Positions 33,586 through 41,324 of a DNA stretch of 64,000 nucleotides are shown here, piece after piece. The notes beneath the pieces were generated by a model. That model saw only the letters and a list, made by a program, of their open reading frames with translations, was not told the DNA's origin and made no database searches. Each line of letters begins with the position of its first letter. Position 1 is the first letter of the stretch. The DNA is from Bacillota bacterium (GTDB lineage: Bacteria; Bacillota_A; Clostridia; Lachnospirales; Lachnospiraceae). The stretch covers positions 26,524 through 90,523 of the forward strand of contig JAEZTQ010000014.1 of NCBI GenBank assembly GCA_023443625.1, written 5' to 3'. Position numbers and translations under genes: made by a program.

Positions 33586-34005
33586 TTTTATTCTATTTAA
33601 TTTTTGTTAAATGACTAAGAATTGAAATGTCCTTATATTACCTTATGTATGGCTGTAGATTAACACCTGTTATTTACAATAGGAAGCAAAAAATACTAAA
33701 ATGTGTATTATATACTGAATAAGAATTATTTTTTATAAGTTTTTTATATTGTTGTACACATTTTATGTTTCAAAATATTTTACAATGTGTTATAATAATG
33801 AATTGAGTAATGAAAACTAATAGAGATTCTCATCAATTTGGTTGATGATGTGATTAAAGTACCCCACGAACAAGATGAATACATAAGGTATGCAATCTGC
33901 ATCTTTTATATTTGAATTTGTTTTATTTTTAACAAAGTGTGTTCGTTTTGTTCGTGTGATACTAAATCACATAAACCAGGTTAATAATTTAAGGAGGACA
34001 TTTCA
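33586..34005 (+). promoter_or_regulatory. nifJ promoter and structured leader
   Basis: TTTCAA (33768-33773) - 17 bp - TATAAT (33791-33796) is a sound promoter. The 200-base leader carries an inner long-range pair CACGAACAA (33865-33873) / TTGTTCGTG (33948-33956) and an outer pair ATGTGAT (33848-33854) / ATCACAT (33966-33972). The 3' strand can instead fold locally as TGTGAT-ACTAA-ATCACA. A short ATGCA/TGCAT hairpin sits in the loop. The start is preceded by AAGGAGGA. No known riboswitch class fits. Confidence 0.55.
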
Positions 34006-37000
34006 ATGGCAAGGAAAATGAAAACAATGGACGGTAATAATGCGGCAGCTCACGTCTCTTATGCTTTTACTGACGTTGCAGCAATCTACCCAATTACGCC
34101 CAGTTCTGTAATGGCTGAAGTGACTGATAAGTGGTCAGCTGATGGCAGAAAGAATATTTTCGGACAGGAAGTTAAAGTAGTTGAGATGCAGTCAGAAGCT
34201 GGAGCAGCTGGTACTGTTCACGGCTCTTTAGCAGCGGGTGCTTTAACAACAACATTTACAGCATCTCAAGGTTTATTATTGATGATCCCTAATATGTTTA
34301 AAATGGCTGGTGAATTACTTCCAGCTGTAATTAATGTATCTGCTCGTGCATTAGCAAGCCATGCATTATCAATATTTGGAGATCACTCTGATATTTATGC
34401 ATGTCGTCAGACCGGTTTTGCTTTCTTAGCAAGTAGCAACCCTCAGGAAGTTATGGATTTAGGAGCTGTAGCTCATTTAGCAGCAATTAAAGGTAAAGTA
34501 CCTTTTGTTCATTTCTTTGACGGATTTAGAACTTCCCACGAAATTCAAAAAATTGAAGCTTGGGATTATGAGGATTTAAAAGAAATGCTTGATATGGATG
34601 CAGTTGATGCATTCCGTCGTGATGCTTTAAACCCTGAACATCCTGTACTTAGAGGTTCTGCTCAGAACCCTGACGTATTCTTCCAGGCAAGAGAGGCTTG
34701 TAATAAGTATTATGATGCTGTTCCTGGTATCGTAGAAGAATACATGGATAAAGTTAACGCTAAGATTGGTACAAATTACAAACTCTTTAATTACTATGGT
34801 GCAGAGGATGCTGACCAGGTAATCGTAGCTATGGGTTCTGTATGTGATACAGCTGAAGAAACAATTGACTACATGAATGCAAATGGTGCTAAGGTTGGTA
34901 TCGTTAAAGTACGTTTATACCGTCCATTCAGTGCAGAGCGTTTACTTGAAGCAATTCCTTCTACAGTAAAGAAAATTACTGTATTAGATAGAACTAAGGA
35001 GCCAGGATCTCTTGGTGAGCCTTTATACCTTGATGTAGTAGCTGCAATAAAAGACAGTAAGTTTGCTAACATTCCTGTATTCAATGGTCGTTATGGTTTA
35101 GGCTCAAAGAATACTACACCTGCACAAATTATTGCAATCTTCGAGAACACAGAGAAGAAGACTTTCACTGTTGGTATTAAGGATGATGTTACTTATCTTT
35201 CTCTTGAGACAAAGGCTAATCCTAACACAACTCCTGAAGGAACTATCAGCTGTAAGTTCTGGGGTCTTGGTGCAGATGGTACTGTAGGAGCTAACAAGAA
35301 CTCCATTAAAATCATTGGTGATCATACTAACATGTATGCACAGGCTTACTTTGATTATGACTCTAAGAAATCCGGCGGTGTTACTATGTCTCACTTGAGA
35401 TTTGGTAAAAAACCCATTAAATCTACATATCTGATTACAGAAGCTAACTTTGTAGCATGCCATAATCCTTCCTATGTAAGAAAATACAATATGGTTCAGG
35501 AATTAAAGGATGGCGGTACCTTCTTACTCAACTGTGGTTGGGATATGGAAGAAATCGAGATGCACTTACCTGGTCAGGTTAAGAGATACATGGCTGAGCA
35601 CAACATCAAATTCTACACAATTGATGGTATCAGCATTGGTAAAGAAATTGGCTTAGGTGGACGTATCAATACAATTCTTCAGGCTGCATTCTTTAAACTT
35701 GCTAATATCATTCCTGTAGATGAGGCTGTTAAATACATGAAAGATGCTGCTACAGCATCCTATGGTCGCAAGGGTGAAGCAATCGTTAAGATGAATCATG
35801 AAGCTATCGATCGTGGTCTTACAGGTCTTAAGGAAGTTAAAGTTCCTGAAAGCTGGAAGGATGCAAAAGATGAAGAGCTAATTGTAAAAGTAACTGAAGG
35901 AAGAAAAGAAGTTGTTGATTTCGTAAACAATATTTTAACTCCTGTTAATGCACAGCAGGGTAATGATTTACCTGTATCTGCATTTGTTGATCAGGCTAAT
36001 GGTACCCTTCCTCAGGGTTCATCTGCATATGAAAAACGTGGTATTGCAGTTGATGTTCCTACCTGGGTTCCAGAAAACTGTATCCAATGTAACTTCTGTT
36101 CCTATGTATGTCCTCACGCTGTAATTCGTCCTGCAGTATTTACTGCTGACGAGGCTGCTAAGGCTCCTGAAGGAACTAAGAAAGTTCCTATGACAGGTGT
36201 TGCTGGTATGGAATTTGGTATGACTGTATCCGTACTTGACTGTACAGGATGTGGTTCTTGTGCTAATGTATGTCCTGGTAAGAAGGGCAACAAGGCTCTT
36301 GTTATGCAACCACTTGAAAGCCAGTTACATGAGCAGGAGATCTTTAACTATGGCTTCTCCTTAGAAGAGAAACCTGAAGTTGCTGAGAAGTTTAAGGATG
36401 TTACCGTTAAGGGTAGCCAGTTCAAACAGCCTTTACTTGAGTTCTCCGGTGCATGTGCAGGTTGTGGTGAGACACCTTATGCTAAATTAGCTACCCAGTT
36501 ATTTGGTGATAGAATGTATATCTCCAATGCAACAGGATGTTCCTCTATCTGGGGCGGTTCCATGCCTTCTACTCCATATACTGTAAACAAGAAGGGACAG
36601 GGTCCTGCATGGGCTAACTCCTTATTTGAGGATAATGCAGAGTATGGTTATGGTATGGCTCTTGCACAACAGGCATTAAGGGATAGAATAAAAGGCAAAA
36701 TTGTTGATTTAGGTGAAAGCAGCAGCAATGAAGATGTTAAAGCAGCAATTGCAAGATATATTGAGACCTATAATAATGGTAGAGAGAATTCAGGCGCAAC
36801 AAGTGCACTTGTTAGAGCATTAGAGGCTTGTGGCTGTGACGCATCGAAGGATATCTTAAAGGATAAAGATTTCATCTCCAAGAAGTCACAATGGATTTTA
36901 GGTGGTGACGGTTGGGCTTATGATATCGGCTTCGGCGGCTTGGATCATGTTATCGCAAGTGGTCAGGATGTTAATATCTTAGTATTCGATACTGAGATCT

Positions 37001-37554
37001 ATTCCAATACAGGTGGTCAGTCTTCAAAGGCTACTCCAACCGGTGCTATTGCACAGTTTGCAGCAGCAGGTAAGGAAGTTAAGAAGAAAGACTTAGCGGC
37101 AATTGCAATGAGCTATGGCTATGTATATGTTGCTCAAGTAGCAATGGGTGCTGATTATAATCAGACAATGAAAGCATTTGTTGAAGCTGAAAGCTACAAT
37201 GGTCCTTCCATTATTATTGCATACGCTCCTTGTATCAGCCATGGTATTAAGGGTGGTATGGGTGTTTCCCAGACAGTGGAGAAGAATGCAGTAGCAGCTG
37301 GTTATTGGAATACCTTCCGTTATGATCCTCGTCTGAAGGAAGAAGGAAAGAATCCATTCCAGTTAGATTGTAAGGCTCCTAGTGTAAGCTATCAGGATTT
37401 CTTAAAGAACGAAGTTCGTTATAATTCATTAAGTCGTCAAAATCCTGAGAGAGCAGCAAAGCTATTTGCTAGTGCAGAGAAAAATGCTATGGAGAAATAT
37501 GCACAATTAGCTGCGATGGCAGCAGCACCAGTAGTAACTCCAGCAGCAGAATAA
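34006..37554 (+). CDS. nifJ: Pyruvate:ferredoxin (flavodoxin) oxidoreductase
   Basis: 1182 residues, the normal size of the single-chain homodimeric enzyme. It decarboxylates pyruvate to acetyl-CoA and CO2 and reduces ferredoxin, the central catabolic step of fermentative clostridia. Domains in order: pyrimidine-binding (AAHVSYAFTDVAAIYPITPSS), domain II and III, a two-[4Fe-4S] ferredoxin domain (CIQCNFCSYVCPH and CTGCGSCANVCPG), and the TPP domain with CAGCGETPYAK, GGDGWAYDIGFGG and FDTEIYSNTGGQSSKATPTG. The codon use is biased to a few preferred codons, as expected of a highly expressed gene. Reduced ferredoxin can be used by NfnAB (27675-29981). Followed by a strong terminator. Confidence 0.98.
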   Translation: MARKMKTMDGNNAAAHVSYAFTDVAAIYPITPSSVMAEVTDKWSADGRKNIFGQEVKVVEMQSEAGAAGTVHGSLAAGALTTTFTASQGLLLMIPNMFKMAGELLPAVINVSARALASHALSIFGDHSDIYACRQTGFAFLASSNPQEVMDLGAVAHLAAIKGKVPFVHFFDGFRTSHEIQKIEAWDYEDLKEMLDMDAVDAFRRDALNPEHPVLRGSAQNPDVFFQAREACNKYYDAVPGIVEEYMDKVNAKIGTNYKLFNYYGAEDADQVIVAMGSVCDTAEETIDYMNANGAKVGIVKVRLYRPFSAERLLEAIPSTVKKITVLDRTKEPGSLGEPLYLDVVAAIKDSKFANIPVFNGRYGLGSKNTTPAQIIAIFENTEKKTFTVGIKDDVTYLSLETKANPNTTPEGTISCKFWGLGADGTVGANKNSIKIIGDHTNMYAQAYFDYDSKKSGGVTMSHLRFGKKPIKSTYLITEANFVACHNPSYVRKYNMVQELKDGGTFLLNCGWDMEEIEMHLPGQVKRYMAEHNIKFYTIDGISIGKEIGLGGRINTILQAAFFKLANIIPVDEAVKYMKDAATASYGRKGEAIVKMNHEAIDRGLTGLKEVKVPESWKDAKDEELIVKVTEGRKEVVDFVNNILTPVNAQQGNDLPVSAFVDQANGTLPQGSSAYEKRGIAVDVPTWVPENCIQCNFCSYVCPHAVIRPAVFTADEAAKAPEGTKKVPMTGVAGMEFGMTVSVLDCTGCGSCANVCPGKKGNKALVMQPLESQLHEQEIFNYGFSLEEKPEVAEKFKDVTVKGSQFKQPLLEFSGACAGCGETPYAKLATQLFGDRMYISNATGCSSIWGGSMPSTPYTVNKKGQGPAWANSLFEDNAEYGYGMALAQQALRDRIKGKIVDLGESSSNEDVKAAIARYIETYNNGRENSGATSALVRALEACGCDASKDILKDKDFISKKSQWILGGDGWAYDIGFGGLDHVIASGQDVNILVFDTEIYSNTGGQSSKATPTGAIAQFAAAGKEVKKKDLAAIAMSYGYVYVAQVAMGADYNQTMKAFVEAESYNGPSIIIAYAPCISHGIKGGMGVSQTVEKNAVAAGYWNTFRYDPRLKEEGKNPFQLDCKAPSVSYQDFLKNEVRYNSLSRQNPERAAKLFASAEKNAMEKYAQLAAMAAAPVVTPAAE

Positions 37555-37603
37555 TCATCTCCTGTAGAGAACTGTAATTTTGAAAATGCATTAATAAAAT
37601 AGA

Positions 37604-37640
37604 AATAGCCCGGTGTTTTGAACACCGGGCTATTATTTTG
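37604..37640. terminator. nifJ terminator (bidirectional)
   Basis: AATAGCCCGGTGTT and AACACCGGGCTATT form a perfect 14-bp stem with a short loop at 37604-37634, flanked by AT tracts. It also separates the minus-strand tRNA-Arg. Confidence 0.9.
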
Positions 37641-37643
37641 AAC

Positions 37644-37716
37644 TGCACCTAACTGGATTCGAACCAGCGGCCTTTCGCTCCGGAGGCGAACGCTCTATCC
37701 ACTGAGCTACAGGTGC
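37644..37716 (-). tRNA. tRNA-Arg (anticodon CCG)
   Basis: 73 nt on the minus strand. Acceptor GCACCTG / TAGGTGC with one G-T pair, D arm GCTC...GAGC, anticodon stem TTCGC-CTCCGGA-GCGAA (anticodon CCG), variable loop AGGCC and T arm GCTGG-TTCGAAT-CCAGT. The discriminator is A. The CCA end is not encoded, so it must be added after transcription. Confidence 0.93.
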
Positions 37717-37822
37717 AAGGAAAAGGCCCCTTAATAAAGAGGTCCTTTTGACTATGTTATTATAATATATAAAGATTACAAAGTAAAGAATGTTTTAAAG
37801 AGAAAGAAGGAAATGTAGGAAA

Positions 37823-38635
37823 TTAAATTGTAGAATCCTTAAAATTATATAGCTTTTTCTTTAAATATCTTTTTTTGTATTTGATACAAGCATATTGACT
37901 AATTTTGTTTAGGATGGAATAATTAGCAGCACCACCTACCACACCAACGATAGGTATTCCTTGAATGAATTTTGTAGTTAATAGAGCATCCGATAATACT
38001 TTTGATGTGCTCTTCATATATTGATCAGGCTTAACATCAACATATGTGTTTTGATCTATCTGTCCTCCAAGCAGCTCTAATTGCTCATCGAATTCCAATT
38101 GCTGTTTACCGGTTGAAACAGAAGCACTGATAAGGAGTAAGATAAATACTTCCTCTTCCTCTGTATCATATGGATAACCATAGCTTAGAGCTATTTCATA
38201 TATGGTCTTCACGATAACAGAGAGAAAAAGTGGGATATCCGGTATACCAATGCCGAGAAGGCCGAGGACGCTGCCCTCAATGGCTGAAAAAGAGGAGTTC
38301 AATAATTTCGATTGCTTGGATCGTTTGTCTAGCCTCTTAATATGCCTTTTATTTGCATCTTTATTGATGGCATAATTATTAACATCAAAATCCATCACAA
38401 GTCTTTCTTTGTTGTATGTTTTTTCAAGGAAAGCAGTACCCTTCTCAAAAACTAATTGAAAACCTTTGTAGAAAGCCATATCTAAGCTGGAGCGGAGTTT
38501 CTCTGGTATTTTATCCTGTATCTTATCCATGACGGGTGAGATAGTAGTTTTTATTAGTGAGCTATCAGATCTTTTAAAAAATTTTTGTTCCTGTTTCTCT
38601 AAATTCTCAATCTGTTGACTAATGCTAAGTTTCAT
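37823..38635 (-). CDS. EcsC family protein
   Basis: 270 residues from ATG 38635; GGAGG lies 5 bases upstream, while an ATG at 38656 has none. The family pattern is clear: ISPVMDKIQDKIPEKLRSSLDMAFYKGFQLVFEKG at the N terminus, a Gly-rich hydrophobic stretch SAIEGSVLGLLGIGIPDIPLFLSVIVKTIYEIALSYGY and a C-terminal GIPIVGVVGGAANYSILNKISQYA. EcsC proteins are membrane-associated and of unknown biochemical function. In Bacillus the family founder sits in the ecs transporter operon, but no transporter is adjacent here. The leader contains one copy of the repeated CCCAAATTCGCTGTACTT-type element. Confidence 0.85.
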   Translation of the reverse strand: MKLSISQQIENLEKQEQKFFKRSDSSLIKTTISPVMDKIQDKIPEKLRSSLDMAFYKGFQLVFEKGTAFLEKTYNKERLVMDFDVNNYAINKDANKRHIKRLDKRSKQSKLLNSSFSAIEGSVLGLLGIGIPDIPLFLSVIVKTIYEIALSYGYPYDTEEEEVFILLLISASVSTGKQQLEFDEQLELLGGQIDQNTYVDVKPDQYMKSTSKVLSDALLTTKFIQGIPIVGVVGGAANYSILNKISQYACIKYKKRYLKKKLYNFKDSTI

Positions 38636-38640
38636 GTGAT

Positions 38641-38673
38641 CCTCCATTCTGCGCAAGTACCGGGAATTTGAGC
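38641..38673 (-). repeat. Leader repeat element, copy A
   Basis: On the minus strand: CTCAAATTCCCGGTACTTG followed by CGCAGAATGGAGG, ending in the ribosome binding site of the EcsC gene. Other copies are at 41254, 47714 and 49924 on the plus strand. Confidence 0.6.
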
Positions 38674-38710
38674 ATTTTCATACTAACAGTACATGCCATC
38701 CCTTTGAGTT

Positions 38711-38785
38711 AGTTTGTGCCGAGGATTACGCAGGCACAAACTTCTAGGTGTGAATTATGCTTTTTAATAATTCACACTACAATAA
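38711..38785. repeat. Two strong hairpins in the ecsC / 38989 intergenic region
   Basis: AGTTTGTGCC / GGCACAAACT (about 38711-38742) and GTGTGAATTAT / ATAATTCACAC (about 38749-38778) are consecutive perfect stem-loops in the 353-base gap between the divergent genes. They may form a dispersed palindromic element together with copy A of the leader repeat: TTTGTGC also precedes copy B at 41243. Confidence 0.55.
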
Positions 38786-38988
38786 TTATACATTTCCACC
38801 TATCTTATGTATAATTATATTCTCATTAAAAAATCTCATATCTAATGTTGTTAACAAATCCCAATTGTTACGAAAGTGTTAAATAATGTTACAAAATGAT
38901 GAAATAATTATGTTGCTTTTTCCTCTTTTATTTGTTAGAATAAAAAAGTACATAAAATGACGTTAATACATATTCTAAAGGAGATAAC

Positions 38989-39747
38989 ATGAAATTTAAA
39001 TATAAAAAGGCCATATTATTAACTGCAATGAGCACAATGGGAATAGGTATCTTAACCTTATCTATAAGCAATGACAAGACGCAGGCACATGAGAAGAAAG
39101 AGGTAAAATCTTCTATGGAAGCTAGTCTATTATCAGATACACAAAGTGGAGCTGATAATCTTACAGTTACTGTAACACCTAGCTCGACCCCAATACCAAC
39201 ACCCACACCATTCCCTGTTTATGATATTGAAAAAGAATCCAATGCAGAAATTGAAAAACTCTTCAAGGATTTCTATGCAGCTAAGAATGAGCGTAAGATT
39301 GATGCCATTAAAGAATTATTAGATGATCCGACCAAGGTGGATTCTCAGGATAAGCTCGAGAAAAAAACCCAATACATCGAGGAATACCGCAATATTAAGA
39401 CATATGCAAAGAAAGGCTTTGAACAGGGTACTTATATTGCATATGTATATCATGAGATTAAGTTTACTGGTATTAAGACTCCAGCTCCAGGTCTAGCCAA
39501 ATTCTATTTAGTAACAGATGAGGAGAATAATCTCAAGATTTTCTCAGGTGATTTAGATACAGTTACCCAAGAATATTATGATCAAAGAAATGAAGACAAG
39601 GATGTTGTAGAATTAATTGATATGACCAATACCCAGAGCCAAGAAGCTAAGAAAGCAGACAAGGATTTGAATAACTTCTGGAATAATATTAATGAATTGG
39701 TTGAGAAAAATGATATAACAAAAGCGGAAGGAGATTCTGCTGAATAA
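38989..39747 (+). CDS. Exported hypothetical protein
   Basis: 252 residues. The N-terminal 30 residues look like a signal peptide or anchor (KKAILLTAMSTMGIGILTLSIS), followed by a polar linker and a Pro/Thr-rich hinge (TPSSTPIPTPTPFP). The rest is one alpha/beta domain starting NAEIEKLFKDFYAAKNERKIDAIKELLDDPTKVD and continuing with YIEEYRNIKTYAKKGFEQGTYIAYVYHEIKF, a pattern reminiscent of NTF2-like/DUF4878-type extracytoplasmic domains. It probably acts outside the membrane. The ribosome binding site AAAGGAG is good. The next gene follows after a hairpin. Confidence 0.65.
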   Translation: MKFKYKKAILLTAMSTMGIGILTLSISNDKTQAHEKKEVKSSMEASLLSDTQSGADNLTVTVTPSSTPIPTPTPFPVYDIEKESNAEIEKLFKDFYAAKNERKIDAIKELLDDPTKVDSQDKLEKKTQYIEEYRNIKTYAKKGFEQGTYIAYVYHEIKFTGIKTPAPGLAKFYLVTDEENNLKIFSGDLDTVTQEYYDQRNEDKDVVELIDMTNTQSQEAKKADKDLNNFWNNINELVEKNDITKAEGDSAE

Positions 39748-39756
39748 TTAAAATTG

Positions 39757-39801
39757 TACTCCTTATACTATACTTATCAATATAGTATAAGGAGTATTTT
39801 T
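39757..39801 (+). terminator. 15-bp hairpin with T tail that also buries the next ribosome binding site
   Basis: TACTCCTTATACTAT (39757-39771) and ATAGTATAAGGAGTA (39782-39796) are perfect complements, followed by TTTTT and then directly by the ATG at 39802. The 3' strand contains the AAGGAG ribosome binding site of that gene. The element can end transcription of the upstream gene, or hide the site in the mRNA. Confidence 0.75.
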
Positions 39802-40236
39802 ATGATTGGTAATGTTGATTTGGATTTATTGGAAAAAACATATCAGAATGCAACCATTGGAATAACTGCTATAGAAGCTGTACTCAACAAAGCGGAGAAT
39901 AGGGATTTTAATTCAGCTTTATATATGCAACTTAGAGATTATCAAGACATTGCTGATAAGACAAAGACTAAATTACAGGAAAATGGAACAAAAGTAAAAG
40001 ATAATTCCTTTTACGAAAAAATGATGATGAAGGGAAATGTTAAAATAAACACAGCAATTAACTCTTCTCATAGCCATATAGCTCAGATGGTGATTCAAGG
40101 TAGTACCATGGGTGTAACCCAAATGACAAGGCTTCTTCATGAAAGCAAGGGAGCAGATGGAGAATGTGTTGAGATTGCTGAGGATTTTGTTAAAAAGGAA
40201 GAAGAGAATATAGAAAGAATGAAAAAATATCTATAG
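39802..40236 (+). CDS. Hypothetical helical protein (ferritin-like fold suspected)
   Basis: 144 residues from ATG 39802, with AAGGAG 8 bases upstream; an upstream in-frame ATG at 39754 lies before the hairpin. All-helical pattern: NVDLDLLEKTYQNATIGITAIEAVLNKAENRDFNSALYMQL, then a long helix HSHIAQMVIQGSTMGVTQMTRLLHE and the C-terminal AEDFVKKEEENIERMKKYL. The lengths and the repeating E/H-rich helices resemble small four-helix ferritin-like (DUF2383/DUF892-like) proteins, but no complete metal-site motif is evident. Function unknown. Confidence 0.6.
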   Translation: MIGNVDLDLLEKTYQNATIGITAIEAVLNKAENRDFNSALYMQLRDYQDIADKTKTKLQENGTKVKDNSFYEKMMMKGNVKINTAINSSHSHIAQMVIQGSTMGVTQMTRLLHESKGADGECVEIAEDFVKKEEENIERMKKYL

Positions 40237-40239
40237 GAG

Positions 40240-40289
40240 AAAACTGCTGGAACGAATGATATATTTCGCGAAAAGCAGTTTTTCTTTTT
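40240..40289 (+). terminator. Rho-independent terminator
   Basis: AAAACTGCT (40240-40248) and AGCAGTTTT (40274-40282) form a stem, followed by TCTTTTT. It ends the transcript of the small helical protein gene. Confidence 0.75.
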
Positions 40290-40478
40290 AGACAAGGAAA
40301 ATTCCACCTATTAAGTAAATAGTCTCATAATTTAATTATGGTATGTATTTACTGATCTTACCCAACTAGGAAAAACGGTGGACTAAATATATCAAATCAA
40401 GTATAATATGTTATTAATACTATGGAGAATGGGTAGAAAGAATGCATTGCAGCTACCTTGGACCGAATGGAGGAGATT

Positions 40479-41231
40479 ATGCCAAAAAGAACAAAAAGAC
40501 TAACCTCACAAGGTGATGAAAGCGATGAAATTAGAATTAATAAATTTCTTAGTGAAGCCGGTATATGCTCAAGAAGAGAAGCAGATCGGTATATAGAGGA
40601 AGGTAAAGTTAAAATTGATGGAGTCCTTGCTTTAATGGGTTCCAAAGTATCAAAGGATAATATAGTTACCTTCTGTGATAAGCCTGTTAAGAAGGAAGAG
40701 AAGTTGGCTTTAATTGCATTTAATAAACCGGAAGGTATTGTATGTACCACTGACCACAGAGAACCGAATAATATCATTGATTATCTGAATTATGGAATGA
40801 GGATTTATCCTATTGGACGCTTGGACAAGGATTCTGAAGGATTAATCCTACTTACTAATGACGGCAATATAGTTAATAAGATATTAAGAGCTGAAAATCA
40901 TCATGAAAAGGAATACATTGTTACGGTGAATAAGGAAATCACAGTAGAGTTTCTTAAAAAGATGTCATCGGGTATTCCCATATTGGATACGGTAACAAAA
41001 CCCTGTGTGATAAATCAAATTGATAAATATACCTTTCGTATTATCCTGACCCAAGGATTAAACCGACAAATTAGAAGAATGTGTGAATATTTAGATTATA
41101 GGGTAACGAACCTAAGACGTATCCGCATTATGAATATACAACTAGGTAGATTAAAAACTGGAGATTTTCGTAATGTAACGGATAAAGAAATTGAAGATTT
41201 AAAGGGACTTATCAGACGGAGTAAGAAATAA
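40479..41231 (+). CDS. rluF: 23S rRNA pseudouridine synthase, RluF type
   Basis: 250 residues from ATG 40479, with GGAGG immediately upstream; the ATG at 40458 is not preceded by a site. An N-terminal S4 domain (IRINKFLSEAGICSRREADRYIEEGKVKIDG) precedes the RsuA/RluB-type catalytic domain with PIGRLDKDSEGLILLTNDG, where Asp in GRLD is the nucleophile. The short final domain (GLNRQIRRMCEYLDYRV) fits RluF, which modifies U2604 of 23S rRNA. RluB/RluE-type specificity cannot be excluded. It may be co-transcribed with ligA, which starts 94 bases further on. Confidence 0.87.
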   Translation: MPKRTKRLTSQGDESDEIRINKFLSEAGICSRREADRYIEEGKVKIDGVLALMGSKVSKDNIVTFCDKPVKKEEKLALIAFNKPEGIVCTTDHREPNNIIDYLNYGMRIYPIGRLDKDSEGLILLTNDGNIVNKILRAENHHEKEYIVTVNKEITVEFLKKMSSGIPILDTVTKPCVINQIDKYTFRIILTQGLNRQIRRMCEYLDYRVTNLRRIRIMNIQLGRLKTGDFRNVTDKEIEDLKGLIRRSKK

Positions 41232-41253
41232 GTCAATAGGCAAATTTGTGCTG

Positions 41254-41284
41254 CCGCCCAAATTCGCTGTTCTTTGGCAGTATG
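41254..41284 (+). repeat. Leader repeat element, copy B
   Basis: CGCCCAAATTCGCTGTTCTT, followed by TGGCAGTATG. Located between rluF and ligA. Unlike the other copies it lies 40 bases before the start codon and does not carry the ribosome binding site. Confidence 0.6.
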
Positions 41285-41324
41285 TAGGATTAGGATAAAA
41301 AATGTAAGGAAGGTATAGTACTAT

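Noticed and set aside
36000..36310. Minus-strand frames inside nifJ
   Set aside because: They arise from the biased codon use of a highly expressed gene and have no homology or ribosome binding site.
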